25,259 nucleotides of DNA from Bacillota bacterium. GTDB lineage: Bacteria; Eremiobacterota; SpSt-956; JAKJGF01. Below are positions 8,422 through 16,300 of this stretch, in pieces. Where the stretch lies: NCBI GenBank assembly GCA_029555925.1, contig JAKPQU010000341.1, forward strand, positions 1 through 25,259, read 5' to 3'. The notes under the pieces are model-generated. The model saw only the letters and a program-made list of their open reading frames with translations, did not search any database and was not told where the DNA came from. Each line of letters starts with the position of its first letter. Position 1 is the stretch's first letter. Made by a program: the position numbers and the translations under genes.

Positions 8422-8451
8422 TTGACTATTTACTTTTAAGTACTGTATATT
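8422..8451 (+). promoter_or_regulatory. Predicted promoter for the giant TPR gene
   Basis: TTGACT (8422-8427), 18 bases, TATATT (8446-8451). Transcription would begin at about 8458, the first base of a heptad array, so the transcript would start with GTGA units and reach the ribosome site at 8485. Confidence 0.6.
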
Positions 8452-8457
8452 ATGTTA

Positions 8458-8619
8458 GTGAGTTGTGAGTCGTGAAAAGTGATTGGAGGTAGAAATTTTG
8501 AGCATGCATGATAACAGTTCCGTATTACCCGTCACGCGTAATGCATCACGCATCACGCATTACGCGTCACGCGTCACGCGTCACGCGTCACGACTCATCC
8601 GTCACGCGTCACGATTCAC
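8458..8619. repeat. Two-armed heptad element around the start of the giant TPR gene
   Basis: Four exact units on the plus strand at 8458-8485 (GTGAGTT, GTGAGTC, GTGAAAA, GTGATTG) are followed by the ribosome site and start codon, then by about 13 units in the opposite orientation at 8524-8619, which are translated as part of the protein. Confidence 0.88.
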
Positions 8620-11600
8620 AATTATCTTCCTGTTAAGTATTTTACTTCTCAATTCTTCCTGCAATGAATCTGCAAAATTCCATAAAGAGGCAGATGAGTT
8701 ATATATAAAGGGTAAATATAAAGAAGCTCTCGAACTGTACGACAGGGCTCTGGAGATTAACTCTAAAGATGGAGAAGTCTGGTTTGATAAAGGTGAAAGT
8801 CTCTTCGGACTGGACAGATACGAAGAAGCTGTTGCCTGTTACGACAGAGCGCTGGAATTAAAACCAGAAGAAGGTCGGATATGGTACGGAAAAGGCGAAG
8901 CTCTCAGACGTAAAGGGAAGTATTATGAAGCTATTACATGTTACGATAAGGCTGTAGAAATTGACCCTCTCGCAGGTTCTGCCTGGTACGGAAGGGGAGA
9001 GGCTCTAAATAGTCTGGGTAATTATGAAGAAGCAATAAAATCATGTGATAAAGCTATTGAAATTAATTATAGAAATTTTGACGCATGGTACTGTAAAGCA
9101 ACGGCATCTGATAAACTCGGGAATTACAGGGAATCTGTCAGATGCTATGATAGAGCCCTTGAGATTAAACCCGATGATCTTAATTCATGGTACGGTAAGG
9201 GACAGGCTTTGAATAATCTGGGAGATTATGAGAATTCTATTATATGTTATGACAGGGCAATAGAGATTAATCCGAAGGATATTAAGTCATGGTATCAGAA
9301 GGGCCGGGCACTTGCTTTTCAGGGAAAAGTTCAGAAGGCTATGAAATGTGCCGATAAGGCCATAGAGATTGACCCGAAAGATGTCAGAGCCTGGTACAGT
9401 AAAGGTCTTATTCTTGTAATACTGAAAAAATACAGTGAAGCTCTTGCCTGCTGGGATAAAGGTCTTGAAATTGACCCGAAGGATAAAGATACATGGAAAA
9501 TCATGGGCTGGGCCATGGAAAAATTGAATAAATACGGAGAAGCAATTAAATGTTATGATAAAGTAATAGAAATTGACGGGAATGACCTGATGGCATGGCA
9601 CAGTAAAGCACTGGCCCTGAACCACGGAAAAAAATACGGTGAAGCTCTTGCCTGCTGGGATAAATCGGTGGAAATAGATAAAAATGATGTGTACGGCTGG
9701 TATAACAGAGGAGTTACCCTGGGAAATCTGAACAGAACTGCCGATGCTATTTTCTCTTATGATAAAGCAATAGAACTTAACCCTTATTATACAGATGCAT
9801 GGCTTGATAAGGGAAATATTTTATATAAACAGGAAAAATATGATGAAGCTCTTCTCTGTTACGATAAGGTTCTGGATATTGAACCGGATGAAAAGGGGGA
9901 AGCATGTGCCGGTAAAGGAAATGTTTTATATAAAGAAGAAAAATATGATGAAGCTCTTCTGTGTTATGATAATGCAATAAAAATTAATCCGAAAAATGCC
10001 GCTTCATGGAACGGTAAAGGCGATGTTTTATATAAAAAGAAGTACTATAAAGAAGCTCTCAAGTGTTACAATAAAGTTCTGGACATGGATTCTACCTGTG
10101 ATACGGCATGGGTAAGGAAAGGCAATATTTTATTCCTCGATAAGAAATATAATGATTCCTTTAGAAGCTATAATATAGCACTGGAATTAAATCCCCGTAA
10201 CAACCAGGCATGGCTTGGCAAAGGAATTTTGTTATATAATCAGAAAAAATACGATGATGCCTTTACCTGTTTTGACAGAGCAGTGGCATGTAACGGGAAG
10301 GATGGCGTTGCATGGATGAACAGAGGGAGAATTCTTTATGACAGAAAAAAATATAAAGAATCTCTTGCCTCGTACAGTAAAGCAGTCGAATGTGACTCGA
10401 ACAGCACGGAAGCTCTCACGGGACAGGGCGATGTTTGTTCTGCAATGAAAAAATATGATGATGCCCTTTTTTGCTACGGTAAAGCTGTTGATATGGATCC
10501 TCTCTGCAAGGAAGGCTGGCGCGGCAGGGGAGATGTTTATTTCATAGAGAAAAAATATGACGAAGCACTTTCATGTTATGATAAAGTAATACAGCTAGCT
10601 CCATCCGATTCTTCCGCCTGGCTCGGCAGGGGTAATATTTTATATGACAGGAAAAAATATGACGATGCACTTAAATCTTATAATAAAGCCCTGGAAGGAA
10701 ATCCTCTTTCTGAAGAAGCAGCATCCGCTAAAGCCTCTCTTTTAAAACAGCTCGGCAGATATGAAGAAGCTCTTAAAGCTTACGATAAAGCCATAGAACT
10801 TGACAGAAATAATCCGTCTCTCTGGTTTGAACGGGCTCTCATACTGGGCCTTCAGGAAAAATATAAAGAAGCTCTCAGATCTTATGACAGATTTCTTGAA
10901 TTAAGGCCCCTGTCTAAAACCGGATGGACCAAAAAAGCCGGTGTTTTAAGAGAGCTTGACAGAAATGATGAAGCTCTTTACTGTTATAATAAAGCCATAG
11001 GACTTGATAAAAATAATCCTGATCTCTGGAACAGCAAAGGACTGGTTTTGATAAAATCCGGTAAATATGCCGATGCTATTTCAGCATATGACAGGGTTCT
11101 GGAACTCAAACCCGACGACCTGTCTGCATGTTATTACAGAGGACTGGCTCTCCTGAAAACAGGTAAATATGAAGAATCTATCTCCGCATTTGACAGGGTT
11201 TTAAAAGTACAGCCACAGAATAAAGATGCTCTGGCAAATAAAGAACTTGCCATGAAGGAAATGAAAAAACAGAAGGAAGTGGCAAAAGCTACTCAAATTC
11301 CCGATAAACCCTCTCCGTCGCCTTCGCCGGCGGAAGATTTATTTACTAAAGGCATTTCTTTGAATAAAGAAGGTAAATATGAAGAAGCAATCAAGTGTTA
11401 TGACATGGTGCTGGAAAAAGATCCAAAAAATAAAGAAGTACTTTTCAATAAAGGTCTTTCCCTGGGTAATCTGAGAAAACATGAAGAAGCTCTTCTGTGT
11501 TATGATAAGATCCTGGCCATAGATCCTTCCAGTATAAAGACACTCTTTAAAAAAGGAACTACCCTGGTAAACCTGGGAAAAAACGAAGATGCCCTTCTGT

Positions 11601-11899
11601 GTTACAATAAAATTTTAGATATTAATCCCAAGAACGAAGATGTCTGGTTTAACAGGGGAATTATTCTGGACAACCTTGGAAAAAGCGAAGATGCCCTTTC
11701 ATCATACGATAAAGTTCTGGAGATTGAGCCGTCAAATACGGATGCATTGCTCAACAAAGGAAAAGTTTTAGAAAAGGCCGGCAAATATGAAGAAGCTGTA
11801 GCATGTTATGATAAAATACTCTCTATAAACCCCGATGACAGCCAGGCAAAAAAGAGCAGGGAAGAAGCAATAAAACATACGAATAAGGCGCCGGAGTGA
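8498..11899 (+). CDS. Giant TPR-repeat lipoprotein-like protein
   Basis: About 1,133 residues. After a basic N-terminus and a hydrophobic segment (FTIIFLLSILLLNSSC) come roughly 30 near-identical 34-residue TPRs of the AWYGKG ... YEEAI-CYDKAIEINP type, interrupted by a Lys/Pro/Ser linker (QIPDKPSPSPSPAED) near residue 940. TPR arrays bind proteins or act as scaffolds; the partner is unknown. The Cys suggests a lipoprotein signal, but the lipobox (NSSC) is weak. Start: ribosome site GGAGGT at 8485-8490 is seven bases before TTG 8498, better than ATG 8504; a longer frame from TTG 8483 would overlap the ribosome site. Residues before the hydrophobic segment are translated heptads (NASRITHYASR and so on). 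The stop codon is also a heptad core. Confidence 0.85.
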   Translation: MSMHDNSSVLPVTRNASRITHYASRVTRHASRLIRHASRFTIIFLLSILLLNSSCNESAKFHKEADELYIKGKYKEALELYDRALEINSKDGEVWFDKGESLFGLDRYEEAVACYDRALELKPEEGRIWYGKGEALRRKGKYYEAITCYDKAVEIDPLAGSAWYGRGEALNSLGNYEEAIKSCDKAIEINYRNFDAWYCKATASDKLGNYRESVRCYDRALEIKPDDLNSWYGKGQALNNLGDYENSIICYDRAIEINPKDIKSWYQKGRALAFQGKVQKAMKCADKAIEIDPKDVRAWYSKGLILVILKKYSEALACWDKGLEIDPKDKDTWKIMGWAMEKLNKYGEAIKCYDKVIEIDGNDLMAWHSKALALNHGKKYGEALACWDKSVEIDKNDVYGWYNRGVTLGNLNRTADAIFSYDKAIELNPYYTDAWLDKGNILYKQEKYDEALLCYDKVLDIEPDEKGEACAGKGNVLYKEEKYDEALLCYDNAIKINPKNAASWNGKGDVLYKKKYYKEALKCYNKVLDMDSTCDTAWVRKGNILFLDKKYNDSFRSYNIALELNPRNNQAWLGKGILLYNQKKYDDAFTCFDRAVACNGKDGVAWMNRGRILYDRKKYKESLASYSKAVECDSNSTEALTGQGDVCSAMKKYDDALFCYGKAVDMDPLCKEGWRGRGDVYFIEKKYDEALSCYDKVIQLAPSDSSAWLGRGNILYDRKKYDDALKSYNKALEGNPLSEEAASAKASLLKQLGRYEEALKAYDKAIELDRNNPSLWFERALILGLQEKYKEALRSYDRFLELRPLSKTGWTKKAGVLRELDRNDEALYCYNKAIGLDKNNPDLWNSKGLVLIKSGKYADAISAYDRVLELKPDDLSACYYRGLALLKTGKYEESISAFDRVLKVQPQNKDALANKELAMKEMKKQKEVAKATQIPDKPSPSPSPAEDLFTKGISLNKEGKYEEAIKCYDMVLEKDPKNKEVLFNKGLSLGNLRKHEEALLCYDKILAIDPSSIKTLFKKGTTLVNLGKNEDALLCYNKILDINPKNEDVWFNRGIILDNLGKSEDALSSYDKVLEIEPSNTDALLNKGKVLEKAGKYEEAVACYDKILSINPDDSQAKKSREEAIKHTNKAPE

Positions 11900-11971
11900 A
11901 GGGGCGTAATGCGTAACGCGTGATGCGTGATGGGAATTCTCAAGACTCACTACTCACTACTTACTCCTCAC
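11896..11971. repeat. Two-armed heptad element between convergent genes
   Basis: The plus-strand arm 11896-11933 (GTGAAGG, then GTAATGC, GTAACGC, GTGATGC, GTGATGG) contains the stop of the giant TPR gene. The opposite arm 11944-11971 (four exact units) contains the last codons and stop of the converging gene. I see no separate GC-rich terminator with a T-run here. Confidence 0.9.
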
Positions 11972-13306
11972 CATTCTGAACCCTATATCAATGCTCTTAC
12001 TTATGGGAAGATTGCCCCTGTATCCGGAGCGGCATTTGCCGGCATTTTCCAGGAACCCCCCTCCTTTTATTATACAGGTGGCTTCAGACGGGAAACAGCA
12101 TGTGCACCATTCCCATACATTGCCGCTCATATCATAAAGTTCAGATCTGTTTGGTTTTTTTTCTCCCACTGTGTGGGGCATAAGATGGGAATTATCGTAA
12201 TACCAGCAGTAACTGTCATCCATGCTGTTTCCCCAGTAATAATCCGTATCTGTTCCCGCTCTGCAGGCATATTCCCATTCCGCTTCTGTAGGAAGGCGGT
12301 AGCCGTTGTTTTTTATATTTATAAGTGTATAATCACCGGACGGATTTTTTTTATCATAACACAGTGCGAAACCTTCTTTCTGGCTCAGCCAGTTACAGTA
12401 ATCTGTAGCTTCCGACCATGTTATATTCACAACCGGCAGATTATCATCGGGATTTTCTTTGTTCTGATTATATTTGCAGAACTCTTTATTTGTCACTTCA
12501 TATTTACATATGTAAAAACTGCCTACTGAAACAGATTTATTGTTATTCTGACTGTCTGTGTCAATATTCAATTCAACTGTGCCGGCGGGAAGTAAAACCA
12601 TTTCAGGGACAATATAACCTTCTTTTTTCAGGAATGTTAATGTTTCTGCTTTTTTGTTTTTTACATTGTTATAATCAGGGTTTAATTCTGACACCCTGTC
12701 AAAACATGCCAGTGCCTCATCATATCGATTAAGGAATTTTAAGGCACATCCTCTGTTATACCATGCATCGATATGGTTTTTATCTGCTTCTGTGATCTTA
12801 TCATAATATTCAATCGCTTCTTCATATTTCTCCTGAATATATAGATAATTTGCTCTGTTAAACCATTCTTCTATGGTTTTTGTATCTCTGATTTCCATAA
12901 GAGATATTATGTTTTCTTTTTTCTTTTTTGCATCGCCATCATCAGGATTCAGTGTTAAAACCCTGTTAAAACATTCAAGTGCTTCTTCATATTTTTTTAC
13001 CTGTATCAAAGTACAACCTTTCCCGTACCATGCGTTACTGTAGTCCTGGCTGACTTCCAGTGCCTTATCATAACAGAGCAATGCTTTTTCATAGTTCCCG
13101 AGTTTATACAAAGCATTTCCTTTGTTATTCCAGACCTTGAAAGCCTTGGGATCATCATTCAGAACCTTGTTAAAACATTCCACCGCTTCTTTATACTGCC
13201 CTTTTTTATAAAGCTCCAGTCCTTTAGTATTCCAGTTCGTTTCTTCCGATAAAACAGGAAGCACTAACGCCAGTGCAATTGCTATCAGTATGATAAGTTT
13301 TTTCAT
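11957..13306 (-). CDS. TPR protein with formylglycine-generating-enzyme-like domain
   Basis: A 449-residue protein with a clear signal peptide (MKKLIILIAIALALVLPVLSE). Residues about 25-210 hold about five TPRs. Residues about 213-449 are an FGE/SUMF1-type domain: MVLLPAGTVEL, VTNKEFCKY, PVVNITWSEATDYCNWLS, YRLPTEAEWEYACRAG, YDMSGNVWEWC, KGGGFLENAGKCRSGYRG, IGFRMVRS. In true sulfatase-activating FGEs two Cys in the stretch after the GGS follow each other five residues apart; here the second is kept (GKC) but the first is Glu, so classical oxygen-dependent FGE activity is doubtful. The fold is also used for binding. Ribosome site GGAGAT before the ATG. The last residues VRSK come from a heptad array. 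Confidence 0.85.
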   Translation of the reverse strand: MKKLIILIAIALALVLPVLSEETNWNTKGLELYKKGQYKEAVECFNKVLNDDPKAFKVWNNKGNALYKLGNYEKALLCYDKALEVSQDYSNAWYGKGCTLIQVKKYEEALECFNRVLTLNPDDGDAKKKKENIISLMEIRDTKTIEEWFNRANYLYIQEKYEEAIEYYDKITEADKNHIDAWYNRGCALKFLNRYDEALACFDRVSELNPDYNNVKNKKAETLTFLKKEGYIVPEMVLLPAGTVELNIDTDSQNNNKSVSVGSFYICKYEVTNKEFCKYNQNKENPDDNLPVVNITWSEATDYCNWLSQKEGFALCYDKKNPSGDYTLINIKNNGYRLPTEAEWEYACRAGTDTDYYWGNSMDDSYCWYYDNSHLMPHTVGEKKPNRSELYDMSGNVWEWCTCCFPSEATCIIKGGGFLENAGKCRSGYRGNLPISKSIDIGFRMVRSK

Positions 13307-13330
13307 TGTTTCATCTCCGTTTCTTTAGTA

Positions 13331-13489
13331 GTGAGTCGTGAGTCGTGAAAATGCCCATTAGGAATGAAAATTTATTAATTGTCTCTTTCCTCGCGTCACG
13401 CGTTACGCGTTACGCGTCACGATTAATATATTTGAGACATTTATTTAACTGCCATTCCTTACTCATCATGCATTACCAGTCACGCCCCT
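13331..13489. repeat. Heptad arrays between the FGE-like and J-domain genes
   Basis: Three exact units at 13331-13351 (GTGAGTC twice, GTGAAAA) are followed by TGCCCATTA at 13352-13360, then AT-rich spacer, then four exact opposite units at 13394-13421, and a looser group at about 13456-13489 that reaches the stop of the J-domain gene. Confidence 0.85.
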
Positions 13490-15866
13490 ACAACTTGCTG
13501 TCTTCTCCGCCATCCTCAAGCTTAATATCATCATAACTCGCTTTCGCTTCTGCAGGTTCCACTGCTTTTGTCTCTTTTACTGCAGACGGTATATTTTCTT
13601 TATAATCCACGGTTTTAATATAATTATCTTCCCGGGTTTTTTCGTAATTGTAAGCTATTTCTTTATTGTTTTCTTCTTTAGAAGCAATCTGAATATTCTT
13701 ATTCTTCTCATCAGTCATAGATGCAATATAATGTCTGGCCTGCTTTTCTGCTTCTCCTCCCGTGTTGAGTCCTATAACTTTATTAAAATATTTTTTCCCT
13801 TCTTTACGATTCTTTTTATCTAAATAATTTATACCAATATGGAGATAACATCCGGCAAGTTCTTTCCTGGCAGAAAGATTATTTTTCTTTATGTTCAATG
13901 CCTCAAGGAAATATTTTTCTCCTTCTCTGTATTTTTTATCTGCTGTCATAAGACGGCCCTGGTTTAACAGAGAGTCAAAAAGTATGGTATTAACAGATTT
14001 TTTTTCTCCTTCTGTAAGGTTTAATGCGAGAGCTTTTTCAGACCAGGTGATTGAAGATTTATAGCCCTTCTGTCTGTAATAAGCCAGAGCTATATTCATG
14101 GAAGACTCTCTGTCAGAAGGCTGCAGGGAAAGGATTTTTTTGTTTGTTTCAATGGCGTTCTCATAATTACCGATCCCGAGATATGCTCCTGCTGCAATCC
14201 TGAGAGCTTTTATATCAGACGGCTCTTTTTTTAGAGCATGTTCTACACAATCCAGTGAATTTTTATAATCTTTATTTCGTAAGAAGATTTCACCCAGTTC
14301 AATACATTTATCCGATTTTATTATATTCAATTTCAGAAGTTTATGAAATTCCTTCCGGGCCGAACTGTAATCTTTACAGATTATGTAACTGTTAAGAAAT
14401 TTTAAGTGTTTTTCTGTTTCCGTTAGGGGATTACCGGAGATAGGTAATTCTTTCTCTGAGAGATTTATTCTGACTGCACCGGATCTTTTCCCATGTTCTG
14501 CTTCTTTATCTGACATGCTATAAATGAATATCGATAGTATTACAATAAAAATGCCGCTGACCATTATGGGTCTGAGTCTCATTTGCGACAGGTAACGGGT
14601 GACGCGTAACAGAATGGCCTGATAATTACATAAGATATGACGTAATATTAACAGCCGGTAGCACCTGGCTTTTTTTTCAATAAGCAGAAATTTTTCTTTT
14701 GAAATATCCTTTGTGGCCGAATAAAGTTTTTTAGATTTTTCTCCCGCATCGGCCAGGGTTTTGGTTACGGATTTTAAATTTTTTTCTGTGGCGGATTTGC
14801 CGTCTTTAAGTAATTTTCTTGATTTTTCTCCTGCTTTTGATAATTTTTCTTTCATGTAGATTAAATTTTTTTTTGAGTAATTTTTACTGTCTTTATATAA
14901 TTTTTTTATATTTTTTCCATATTTTTTAACAGAATTCCCTGTATAAGTGACATTATTTTTTACAAAGGTTTTGATGTCATTCCATTTGTTTTCTGAAAAG
15001 TGATGAATATGCTCCATTATGCTTATTCTGTCACAATGTTCTTCTTCCCATTCTTCTACCATTGGATGGCGGGGATCCAGCTTTTTTGCTTTTTTGAAAT
15101 AATCTGTGCTTTTTTCTTTATCTCCTGTCTCATTATAAAGATAGCAGATATACATGCAGAGTTCCGGTCTGTCAGGGGCTATTTCTCTGGCTTTAAGGAA
15201 ATATTTCAGAGCCTCGTCGGTCTTTTTTTCCCTCCATAATACGTGGGCTATATTTTCCATATAAAGATATTCGTAAGGTGCCATTTGAGCCGCTTTTTTA
15301 TGATAATACAGAGCTTTATCAAAATCTCTGTGCCTGAAACAGCATATGCCGAGCATGTTAAGTGCTTCATGGTTTTCGCCGTTTATTTTTATAGTTTTTT
15401 CAAAAAATATCTGTCCTTTACCGAAATGTTCCTGATTTATATAACAGAGTCCCATTAGGAAATTTGCTTTTTCTATGTGAGGATCAATATTTAATATCTT
15501 TTCCAGTTCTGATCTTGCACGGTCATAATCTTTTCTTTCAAATAAATAACTGACTTCTCTGAAGAGTTTGCTTATAAGAACAGAATCGGCATGGTGTGAG
15601 GAAAAAAAATCTCTGTCATAGATTTTTCTTTTCAGTGGATTACTTAAAACTTCATAGGCTTCATTTAATTCTTTTAACTTTTCTTCTGCAAGCCGGTGGG
15701 ACGGATGATCTTTGAATTTATCGGGATGATATTCAAAAATCAATTTTTTATATGACTGCTTGATTTCTTCCTGCCTGGCCTTATGACTTACACCGAGAAT
15801 TGAGTAATAATTTTTTATACTCATAGTAATATCCCTGTATGTATAGTTAGTTTCATAACTATCCAT
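13488..15866 (-). CDS. J-domain TPR membrane protein
   Basis: A 792-residue protein. Residues about 18-85 are a DnaJ domain with the HPD motif at 47-49, which stimulates Hsp70 (DnaK). TPRs follow (about 105-265), then a Lys-rich helical stretch with [18 protein letters not shown] repeats (about 300-395), one membrane segment ([19 protein letters not shown], about 431-449), then more TPRs (about 475-720) and an acidic tail. This predicts a cytoplasmic J-domain and an outside TPR domain. ATG 15866 has GAGGT eight bases upstream; ATG 15824 ([11 protein letters not shown]) is the alternative. Four heptad units are translated just before the membrane segment ([10 protein letters not shown]). Specific role unknown. 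Confidence 0.85.
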   Translation of the reverse strand: MDSYETNYTYRDITMSIKNYYSILGVSHKARQEEIKQSYKKLIFEYHPDKFKDHPSHRLAEEKLKELNEAYEVLSNPLKRKIYDRDFFSSHHADSVLISKLFREVSYLFERKDYDRARSELEKILNIDPHIEKANFLMGLCYINQEHFGKGQIFFEKTIKINGENHEALNMLGICCFRHRDFDKALYYHKKAAQMAPYEYLYMENIAHVLWREKKTDEALKYFLKAREIAPDRPELCMYICYLYNETGDKEKSTDYFKKAKKLDPRHPMVEEWEEEHCDRISIMEHIHHFSENKWNDIKTFVKNNVTYTGNSVKKYGKNIKKLYKDSKNYSKKNLIYMKEKLSKAGEKSRKLLKDGKSATEKNLKSVTKTLADAGEKSKKLYSATKDISKEKFLLIEKKARCYRLLILRHILCNYQAILLRVTRYLSQMRLRPIMVSGIFIVILSIFIYSMSDKEAEHGKRSGAVRINLSEKELPISGNPLTETEKHLKFLNSYIICKDYSSARKEFHKLLKLNIIKSDKCIELGEIFLRNKDYKNSLDCVEHALKKEPSDIKALRIAAGAYLGIGNYENAIETNKKILSLQPSDRESSMNIALAYYRQKGYKSSITWSEKALALNLTEGEKKSVNTILFDSLLNQGRLMTADKKYREGEKYFLEALNIKKNNLSARKELAGCYLHIGINYLDKKNRKEGKKYFNKVIGLNTGGEAEKQARHYIASMTDEKNKNIQIASKEENNKEIAYNYEKTREDNYIKTVDYKENIPSAVKETKAVEPAEAKASYDDIKLEDGGEDSKL
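14585..14612. repeat. Heptad array inside the J-domain gene
   Basis: Three exact units (GTAACGG, GTGACGC, GTAACAG on the plus strand, 14592-14612) plus a degenerate one at 14585-14591. The gene reads the open strand through it. Confidence 0.88.
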
Positions 15867-15879
15867 AAATAATGACCTC

Positions 15880-15949
15880 GTAATGCGTAAAGCGTAATGC
15901 GTGATGTGCAGGGATTAAACCCGTCACGCGTCACGCGTTACGCGTCACG
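15880..15949. repeat. Two-armed heptad element
   Basis: Four exact units at 15880-15907 (GTAATGC, GTAAAGC, GTAATGC, GTGATGT), a 14-base loop, and four exact opposite units at 15922-15949 (CGTCACG twice, CGTTACG, CGTCACG). Confidence 0.92.
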
Positions 15950-16071
15950 ACGACTTAAATTCTAATAAGTTATGAAATACACTATAATTGATTGGTAATG
16001 CGTCACCCGTCACGGGAGGGTATGGTATAGTATGGAATAATAATAACACAGAGTATGTGAAATTGCAAATC

Positions 16072-16158
16072 GTGAGACGTGAGACGTGAGTCGTGAGTCG
16101 TGAGTCGTGAAAAGTGAATTTGCCAATTACGCGTCACGCGTTACGCGTCACGCGTCAC
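16072..16158. repeat. Best-preserved two-armed heptad element
   Basis: Seven exact units at 16072-16120 (GTGAGAC twice, GTGAGTC three times, GTGAAAA, GTGAATT), a short centre TGCCAATTA (16121-16129), and five opposite units with TYAC cores exactly seven bases apart (127, 134, 141, 148, 155 past 16000). Confidence 0.95.
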
Positions 16159-16216
16159 GATTATAATGCATTGCATATACTATAATTTATATGTTAAATT
16201 CTTACAAAATATATAC

Positions 16217-16245
16217 TTGCAAAAAATATATTCGTATGATAAAAT
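16217..16245 (+). promoter_or_regulatory. Predicted sigma-70 promoter for the sugar transferase gene
   Basis: TTGCAA (16217-16222), 17 bases, TAAAAT (16240-16245), giving a leader of about 50 bases. Confidence 0.55.
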
Positions 16246-16300
16246 AATATAAAGTATCTGGAGTCTTTTAAATCAAGAGTAAGAAAGGTTTAATATATAC

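Larger units (their letters stand above)
15867..16300. other. 434-bp divergent intergenic region with heptad arrays
   Basis: Between the J-domain gene (minus) and the sugar transferase (plus). It contains two two-armed heptad elements (15880-15949 and 16072-16158), a small palindromic group near 15994-16017, and a plus-strand promoter at 16217-16245. I see no short gene in it. No clear minus-strand promoter was found. Confidence 0.75.

Noticed and set aside
8483..8497. TTG 8483 as start of the giant TPR gene
   Set aside because: It would place the strong GGAGGT inside the coding sequence with no ribosome site upstream.
9287..9977. Minus-strand open frames within the giant TPR gene
   Set aside because: They repeat with the TPR period and mirror its codons; shadows of the repeat gene.
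11896..11971. Ordinary bidirectional Rho-independent terminator between convergent genes
   Set aside because: The arms pair poorly near the loop and no T-run follows on either strand; better explained as a heptad element, although some terminator activity cannot be excluded.
16072..16158. CRISPR-like array
   Set aside because: The period is 7 bases with no unique spacers of 25-40 bases, and no cas gene is present.
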